This document shows, piece by piece, positions 29,229-34,341 of a stretch of 34,341 bases of DNA. The DNA comes from JAYUZR01 sp043751595 (lineage in GTDB: Bacteria > Patescibacteriota > UBA1384 > CAILIB01): NCBI GenBank assembly GCA_043751595.1, contig JAYUZR010000014.1, positions 1 through 34,341 on the forward strand, in the 5' to 3' direction. The notes beneath the pieces are model-generated. The model had not been told where the DNA came from. It worked only from the letters and a program-made list of their open reading frames with translations, and searched no databases. Numbering within the stretch: position 1 is the first letter of the stretch; every line of letters begins with the position of its first letter. The translations under genes were made by a program, and so were the position numbers.

Positions 29229-30737
29229 CTAGGCCGCTGCCTTGCCGGCAGTGTGGGCCTTCCACTTTTCTTCGGCTTGCTCAATTGGTCCAATAAGCAT
29301 GAACATGTCGTCGGTTAGTTCATCGTATTTGCCGCTCAAGATGCCATCTACGCCAGCAACCGTATCTTCACGAGTTACGTAGGCGCCAGGAATGTTGGTG
29401 AACTTTTCTGCGGTGTAGAACGGTTGAGAAAGGAACTTAATAATCTTTTTGGCACGCATAACCGTTACCTTTTCGGCTTCCGAAAGCTCGTCTACACCAA
29501 GGATGGCGATAATATTTTGCAGGCTACGGTAGCGCTCTAGCACCTTAAGGCAGCTTTGGCGAACCTGGAAGTGTCGATCTCCCAAAATATCTCCACCAAC
29601 CGATGAGCTACAAGAAAGAATATCCATGGCGGGGAAGATCTTTTGCTGAGCAATTTTACGAGAAAGTACTACGGTAGAATCCAGGTGGGAGAAGATGGCT
29701 TGTACGGCAGGGTCGGAGAAGTCGTCGGCCGGTACGTAAATGGCCTGCACCGAGGTAATGGAGGCGACATCGGTGGAAACAATGCGCTCCTGCACGGCAC
29801 CCATCTCTGAGGCGAGTGTAGACTGATATCCCGTTTCTGAAGGAATACGTCCCAGTACGGTTGATACCTCCATTCCCGCCTGAATGAAGCGGAAAATGTT
29901 GTCGATGAAGAGGAGGATATCGTTTTTACTGGCGTCGCGCAGATATTCGGCAATGGTTACACCAGTAAGGGGGGTGCGAAAACGCATGGCCGGCGATTCA
30001 TTCATCTGCCCCAGTACAATGGCTACATTTGGCAGTACATCGGTATCGCGCAGGTTAAGATAGAGCTCGTTTCCTTCGCGGGTACGCTCGCCTACACCGG
30101 TAAACACCGAGCGTGTGCCGTGTTTCATGGTGGTGTTGTGGATGATCTCGGTTACCAACTGAGTTTTGCCTACACCAGCACCTCCAAAGAAGCCAATTTT
30201 ACCTCCTTTTAGGAAGGGAGTGATAAAGTCGAGGCCTTTAATGCCGGTTTCGATAACCTCCTGCGCCGTACTGATTTTGGTATAAGCCGGACTAATCTTG
30301 TGGATGGGAGAGCGGTCCTTTGTCTGGATTGGCGGGCCATCGTCTACGGCATCGCCGAAGACATTTACAATACGGCCGAGCAGTTCGAGTCCTACCGGGA
30401 TGTTAAGTACATCGCCACTGTTGTTAACGGTAAGACCAATCGAAACGCCCTGAGTTGGCCCCATCGCCAGGCAGCGCACGGTGCTATTGGCCATGTGCTC
30501 GAATACCTCGAGCGGTAAACGAACTTCGTTATCTACGTACAGAGCGGTGTAAATGTTGGGAAGCTCGCGTGGGAAGTGTACATCAACCACGGCGCCATGC
30601 ACGTTAACGATTACGCCCTTTTGTCGAGCCTTGGCAGGTTCTGCGGGCACCTCTTTTTCGGCCACTTTTGTGGCTTCAGCCTTGGTGGGCTTCTTAGCTT
30701 CTTCGAGTGCAGGCGTTGGTGTCTCAGTATCAGGCAT
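29229..30737 (-). CDS. atpD: ATP synthase beta subunit (catalytic)
   Basis: 502 residues. A Lys/Glu/Pro/Ala-rich N-terminal extension of about 38 residues precedes the normal start GVIVNVHGAVVDVHFP. Walker A is GGAGVGKT (185-192), the catalytic Glu lies in GVGERTREGNELY, and Walker B is DILLFIDNIFRF. The conserved IPSETGYQSTLASEMG region is intact. It forms the catalytic sites of F1 with alpha. The extension is low-complexity and likely disordered. No in-frame later ATG precedes the conserved part, so the extension is probably real. Confidence 0.97.
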   Translation of the reverse strand: MPDTETPTPALEEAKKPTKAEATKVAEKEVPAEPAKARQKGVIVNVHGAVVDVHFPRELPNIYTALYVDNEVRLPLEVFEHMANSTVRCLAMGPTQGVSIGLTVNNSGDVLNIPVGLELLGRIVNVFGDAVDDGPPIQTKDRSPIHKISPAYTKISTAQEVIETGIKGLDFITPFLKGGKIGFFGGAGVGKTQLVTEIIHNTTMKHGTRSVFTGVGERTREGNELYLNLRDTDVLPNVAIVLGQMNESPAMRFRTPLTGVTIAEYLRDASKNDILLFIDNIFRFIQAGMEVSTVLGRIPSETGYQSTLASEMGAVQERIVSTDVASITSVQAIYVPADDFSDPAVQAIFSHLDSTVVLSRKIAQQKIFPAMDILSCSSSVGGDILGDRHFQVRQSCLKVLERYRSLQNIIAILGVDELSEAEKVTVMRAKKIIKFLSQPFYTAEKFTNIPGAYVTREDTVAGVDGILSGKYDELTDDMFMLIGPIEQAEEKWKAHTAGKAAA

Positions 30738-30779
30738 ATATGTTCAGTGTACTACCCGAGAACGCCATCACGCTAGGGA

Positions 30780-31643
30780 CTACCAAAGCGCGCTTCCAGC
30801 AAATACCTCACTAATCTTTTTATCAATCATCTTGCGCCGCAGCTTGTTATACTCCATGCGAAGATCAGCGGTTAAGCCAACGGCATTGTCCGTAGCAGCC
30901 TTCATTCCAAGCATTTGGGCGCTGTACTGGGCCAGGCGTCCATCCATAATTTGTTGCTGGAACAAGGCGGCACGCAGGGTTTTGCTCACACCATTAATAA
31001 GATCGATAATATCGGGCTCAAAGATGTAGCGTGCTTCTTTTTTGGCATCGCCCTCGGCAACGGCGGTGGGAGCAGTTACTGAAAGGGCAACTACCTCGCG
31101 AGTAGCCGAGTTTACGTAGTGTGAATAAATAAGGGTAACCAGATTATAAAAATCAAAGAGCGAAACCAAGCGCTGCAGCGTTTCGGCGGTGAAAGTATCC
31201 GGTACTTCGTAGGGGTAGTAGCTTACATTTTTTACCGCTCCGGCCGCAAAATACTCCTGCCCTTTTTTGCCGATTACGAAAATATCCGCATCTTTATTTT
31301 CGGCGCGGACTTTATCGAACTTGGCGTAGATTTCGTTGTTATAGCGGCCAATCAAGCCTTGGTTGGAAGTAATCAAAATTACGGCGCGCTTGGTGCTGCC
31401 GGTCATATCTTTGGCGGCATGTTTTCGCTCCAGCTTCATTTGCTGCTCCAAGCTTAAGCTATCGCGAAGGGTTGTGAGTTCCGTTAGCATCTCGTGTGCC
31501 GTTTCTACAAAGAGGCGACTATCGGCCACTTTGGTGCGCAGGCGCATCATGCGGATGGTGGCAATCTGCTGCATGGCGTTAGTAAAGTCGCCTACTGAAG
31601 CCACTACTCCCATCTGCTCTTTAATGTCGTTAATATTAGACAT
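30780..31643 (-). CDS. atpG: ATP synthase gamma subunit
   Basis: 287 residues, usual length. An N-terminal helix (NINDIKEQMGVVASVGDFTNAMQQIATIRM) and a C-terminal helix (AATDNAVGLTADLRMEYNKLRRKMIDKKISEVFAGSALW) form the central shaft coiled coil, with a Rossmann-like middle (VILITSNQGLIGRYNNEIY). It transmits rotation from the c-ring to the alpha3beta3 head. It follows atpA with a 3-nt gap. Confidence 0.95.
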   Translation of the reverse strand: MSNINDIKEQMGVVASVGDFTNAMQQIATIRMMRLRTKVADSRLFVETAHEMLTELTTLRDSLSLEQQMKLERKHAAKDMTGSTKRAVILITSNQGLIGRYNNEIYAKFDKVRAENKDADIFVIGKKGQEYFAAGAVKNVSYYPYEVPDTFTAETLQRLVSLFDFYNLVTLIYSHYVNSATREVVALSVTAPTAVAEGDAKKEARYIFEPDIIDLINGVSKTLRAALFQQQIMDGRLAQYSAQMLGMKAATDNAVGLTADLRMEYNKLRRKMIDKKISEVFAGSALW

Positions 31644-31646
31644 CGT

Positions 31647-33266
31647 CTATTTCTTTTCTTCGGCAGGCTTAGCGGCTTCGGCCTTTGGGTCAGGAATAAT
31701 CGGCTGAGCAACTTCTTCTTTCTTTGGCTGTTCAATCAAGAACTTGGCATCAGAAAGCGAGGTAGAAGCAATGTAATCTTTGATGATCTGGATCATCAAA
31801 GGCTCAAGGTTCTCAATTGCTTTTTCCTTAGTGCTTTTCTCGGCGTACTCTGGATAGCCCTTGGCACGGTAAAACTCGGTTAGTTCTCGTTTCATTTCGC
31901 GTACCTGCAGCAAATCTACTTCATCCATTTTGCCGAAGGTCACCAACCATAGCAGCAAGATTTTCTCATCGTTTAAGAGGCGGTTTTTTTGATCCTGAGC
32001 AAAGATTTCCAAGATGCGCTTGCCGCGCTTAATTTCGCGCTCGGTGTCTTCGCTAATTTCGGTGTTAAGTGCCTCGAAGGATTTTACTTCGTTGTAGCGC
32101 GCCATCTGGGTAGCGGCTAATTCTCCTACCTTACGCAAACAAGGCGGCTGCACACCACCACCAATGCGCGATACCGAGGCTCCCGAGTTTACGGCTGGGA
32201 AAATACCTTCGTGCATCAAGTTTGCATCCAAGAAGATGTGTCCGTCGGTGATCGACATCAAGTTGGTCACAATGTACTCAGAAAGGTCACCGTTTTGGGT
32301 TTCGGCCATCGGGAAGCCAGTTAGCGAGCCACCACCAGCACCGGCGTTAACACGGCAAGTACGCTCTAGGAGGCGAGAGTGCAGATAGAAGATATCTCCC
32401 GGGTAGGCATCACGACCAGGTGAGCGCTTAAGCAAGAGTGACATCTGACGATAGGCTTTAGCGTGCTTGGAGAGGTCATCGTAAATAACGAAGGCATCTT
32501 CGCCTTTAAACATGAAGTATTCGCCGATGGCGCAACCAACGTACGGAGAGAGATAGTTAAGCGAAGGGGAGTCATCGGAGCCACCAAGAACAATGGTGGT
32601 GTACTCCATGGCCCCTTGCTCGCGTAGGTACTGCTCGAGTGCGCGCACTTTAGCTTTTTGGGCGCCAACCGTTACGTAGATGCACTTCATATTGCGACCC
32701 TTTTGGTTGCAGATAAAGCTCGCGATAAGCGAAGTCTTTCCCGATTTACGATCACCCACCACAAGCTCGCGCTGGCCCTTACCGAGCGGAATAATAGCGT
32801 CTACTACCAGTACGCCGGTTTCTAGTTGATCGCTTACTGGCTCGCGTTTAGCTACTCCTGGAGCAATACGCTCTACTGGCATCCAGATATCGCTCTTAAT
32901 GGGTCCCATGCCATCGAGCGGGTTACCCATTGGGTCTACTACCCGGCCAAGCATGCCCGTACCGGATTGAATACGAAGCAAATCGCCGGTGGAGCGAACA
33001 GTATCGCCTTGGCGAATAGTGGTGTAATCACCCAGTACTACTGCCTCAATTTCGTGCTGGCTAATACCAAGTACCATGGCGCGACGCTTGCCATCGAAGG
33101 TAATTACCTCAACTACATCATCAATCTTTACCGTTGGCAGACCTTTAATTTTGCAAACACCATCACCTACATAAATAACTTCTCCTATTTCGGTAATAAC
33201 CGCAGCCACCGCTTCTTCAGGCAGGGTTTTTTGCAGGTCTTGGGTGAGATCTTGAGCCTTAAGCAT
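31647..33266 (-). CDS. atpA: ATP synthase alpha subunit
   Basis: 539 residues. The nucleotide-binding domain has P-loop GDRKSGKTSL (171-180), a slight variant of the usual GDRQTGKT. The arginine-finger region SVSRIGGGVQPP is present. A Lys/Pro/Glu-rich C-terminal tail of about 28 residues follows the normal end. It forms the F1 head with beta. Its start overlaps the atpH end by 8 nt. Confidence 0.97.
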   Translation of the reverse strand: MLKAQDLTQDLQKTLPEEAVAAVITEIGEVIYVGDGVCKIKGLPTVKIDDVVEVITFDGKRRAMVLGISQHEIEAVVLGDYTTIRQGDTVRSTGDLLRIQSGTGMLGRVVDPMGNPLDGMGPIKSDIWMPVERIAPGVAKREPVSDQLETGVLVVDAIIPLGKGQRELVVGDRKSGKTSLIASFICNQKGRNMKCIYVTVGAQKAKVRALEQYLREQGAMEYTTIVLGGSDDSPSLNYLSPYVGCAIGEYFMFKGEDAFVIYDDLSKHAKAYRQMSLLLKRSPGRDAYPGDIFYLHSRLLERTCRVNAGAGGGSLTGFPMAETQNGDLSEYIVTNLMSITDGHIFLDANLMHEGIFPAVNSGASVSRIGGGVQPPCLRKVGELAATQMARYNEVKSFEALNTEISEDTEREIKRGKRILEIFAQDQKNRLLNDEKILLLWLVTFGKMDEVDLLQVREMKRELTEFYRAKGYPEYAEKSTKEKAIENLEPLMIQIIKDYIASTSLSDAKFLIEQPKKEEVAQPIIPDPKAEAAKPAEEKK

Positions 33267-33777
33267 GATCTTCGGAGGTTACTGCGCGGTTCCAGGTAGA
33301 TTTAAGCTGCTCGAGCCTGGTCTTAATACTGTAGTCATTTGAGAAACTGCCATACTCAATGATAGCACCGCCAATAATAGAGGTGTCGATGGTGACATCC
33401 AGAATAACTGGCGCATTTACGCGTAGGCTAAGCTCGCTGATAATCTCTTTAAGGTCGGCATCTTCAAACTTACAGGGCAGGGTGATGCGGACCAGTTTTC
33501 GGCTTTCGGCAGCTTTGCGCAGATCCTTTAAGAGGGGGAGGAGTCGCTTGGGCTCCACCATATCTGGATGCTCGGCCAGGAGAGTACGAAGCGCATCGCG
33601 AAGGGGTGAATAGGTAATAATTTCAGTAATTTCGGGCACGGTAGGCTCGCCTAAAAGCACATCATCCAACTGGGTGAGGTGTAGGTGCAGGTGATCGAGC
33701 TGGCCGAGAAAAAACAGATTCTCTAATGCTGCATCCAGGGTTGGCTCGGTGGCTTCAGGTGTCTCCATGGAGCTCAT
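33259..33777 (-). CDS. atpH: ATP synthase delta subunit
   Basis: 172 residues, usual length. The C-terminal part ADLKEIISELSLRVNAPVILDVTIDTSIIGGAIIEYGSFSNDYSIKTRLEQLK is the recognisable OSCP/delta signature (GG..I..G....D.S...RL). It links the peripheral stalk (b) to the alpha subunits. The first 90 residues are diverged and helical. Overlaps atpF by 4 nt and atpA by 8 nt. Confidence 0.92.
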   Translation of the reverse strand: MSSMETPEATEPTLDAALENLFFLGQLDHLHLHLTQLDDVLLGEPTVPEITEIITYSPLRDALRTLLAEHPDMVEPKRLLPLLKDLRKAAESRKLVRITLPCKFEDADLKEIISELSLRVNAPVILDVTIDTSIIGGAIIEYGSFSNDYSIKTRLEQLKSTWNRAVTSEDHA

Positions 33778-34298
33778 TTATCGTTTACCGGAAGATCGCG
33801 CAGGGCCTGCATTACCAATTCCTTTTGGGCCTGGTAGGAAATACCCTTAGGAAGTACGCGCTTACTTACATCGACTACAAGGTCTACGAGCTCTTCTTCT
33901 ACCTCGGCTTTGCGTTTTTCTAGGTAGGCCTCCGCTTGGTCTTCGGCGTGTTTTTCTAGCTCTTTGGCTTCTTTTCGTGCCTCGGCTAGGGCGACACCTC
34001 CTTTAGCTTTAGCCTTTTCTAGCTTTTCTTCAAACTTAGCTTCCAGCATCTTTTTCTCTTCTTTTAGCTGCTTTTCCATTTCGGCTTCCGCCGCAGCTTG
34101 ATCAGCCGTCATTTGGTCTCGCTCGAGCGTGAGCTTATTCATTTGCTCAGTGACACCGGTTTTAAGGGTGGCCAGCTGGGTCTCGAGCGCCTGCATATGC
34201 TTGCGCCGTTTGATGGTAAAGAAGAGCTCAAAACCAGACATAATAAGAATGGTTCCAGAAATACCAGCTCCGAGTGCGAAGAAAATAAGAGGGCTCAT
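33774..34298 (-). CDS. atpF: ATP synthase b subunit
   Basis: 174 residues: one N-terminal membrane helix (about 3-28, LIFFALGAGISGTILIMSGFELFFTI), then a long Lys/Glu/Ala-rich coiled coil (about 35-145) forming the peripheral stalk, and a C-terminal segment binding delta (VDVSKRVLPKGISYQAQKELVMQALRDL). The starting ATG lies 4 nt after the c-subunit stop. Confidence 0.9.
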   Translation of the reverse strand: MSPLIFFALGAGISGTILIMSGFELFFTIKRRKHMQALETQLATLKTGVTEQMNKLTLERDQMTADQAAAEAEMEKQLKEEKKMLEAKFEEKLEKAKAKGGVALAEARKEAKELEKHAEDQAEAYLEKRKAEVEEELVDLVVDVSKRVLPKGISYQAQKELVMQALRDLPVNDK

Positions 34299-34302
34299 AG
34301 GA

Positions 34303-34341
34303 TTATCCCAAGATAGCTAAGGCGGCCACGATAGAAAGGAA
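34303..34341 (-). CDS. atpE: ATP synthase c subunit, C-terminal end (partial)
   Basis: Only the last 12 codons are inside the window; they encode FLSIVAALAILG followed by TAA. A hydrophobic C-terminal end immediately before atpF is what subunit c (the proton- or sodium-translocating ring) would show, and the order c-b-delta-alpha-gamma-beta-epsilon fits. The ion-binding carboxylate is outside the window. Confidence 0.55.
   Translation of the reverse strand, partial: FLSIVAALAILG

Noticed and set aside
1..34341. CRISPR arrays, insertion sequences, transposases or prophage genes.
   Set aside because: No regularly spaced direct repeats, transposase motifs or phage genes were seen in the window.

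Overview
The window is a densely packed bacterial chromosome segment of roughly balanced base composition. It uses the standard code, has short or overlapping intergenic junctions, and its proteins are reduced in size: a 191-residue DnaJ, an 87-residue ATP synthase epsilon subunit, and ComEC split into two genes. Together with many unrecognised small membrane proteins, this suggests a member of the Candidate Phyla Radiation (Patescibacteria). That is an inference from gene style; no rRNA or phylogenetic marker was tested and the phylum is not fixed.

Layout. 54-1273 (+): yebC and ruvC. 1221-3460 (-): ComEC as two overlapping genes (metallo-beta-lactamase part and membrane channel part). 3605-6594 (+): grpE-dnaK-dnaJ behind a promoter that contains a palindromic operator. 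6671-7576 (+): two unrecognised genes separated by a terminator. 7613-7687: tRNA-Lys. 7922-11222 (+): polytopic membrane protein, aquaporin-like channel, sensorless histidine kinase and MTH1-like Nudix hydrolase. 11219-16973 (-): ftsH, murJ, a small membrane-anchored Ala/Gln-rich protein and lepA. 17073-17149: initiator tRNA-Met. 17427-18435 (+): two unrecognised genes. 18483-19010 (-): YfcE-like metallophosphoesterase with a long structured leader. 19415-19489 (-): a CAU tRNA. 19558-20658 (+): a GT4 glycosyltransferase. 20636-28772 (-): a nine-gene cell-surface cluster. 28956-34341 (-): F-type ATP synthase (end of c, then b, delta, alpha, gamma, beta, epsilon).

Three things stand out. (1) The surface cluster pairs a secreted protein ending in a two-repeat dockerin with membrane-anchored cohesin-like proteins that share a paired-cysteine signature. 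A DUF916-like membrane protein, a major-secreted-protein candidate and two sensor-like membrane proteins lie beside them. It looks like a small non-cellulosomal cohesin-dockerin scaffold on the cell surface. (2) The metallophosphoesterase leader carries a 20-nt antisense copy (19/20) of the gene's own ribosome binding site and start codon about 120 nt upstream. It is preceded by a nested stem domain with a GNRA loop and a possible competing helix, which is the layout of a translational riboswitch or RNA thermometer. (3) The same dyad, TGTAAA-N6-TTTACA, overlaps the promoters of grpE-dnaK-dnaJ and ftsH, suggesting one repressor for the protein-quality-control genes; the ftsH copy ends only 4 nt before the initiator tRNA.

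Other themes: several first genes of transcription units appear leaderless, with a -10 element 6-8 nt before the start codon. All three tRNA genes are followed by perfect inverted repeats that begin inside the CCA end, and in two of them the inverted repeat reaches back into the T arm. All functions are assigned from motifs by eye, and no database search was run.
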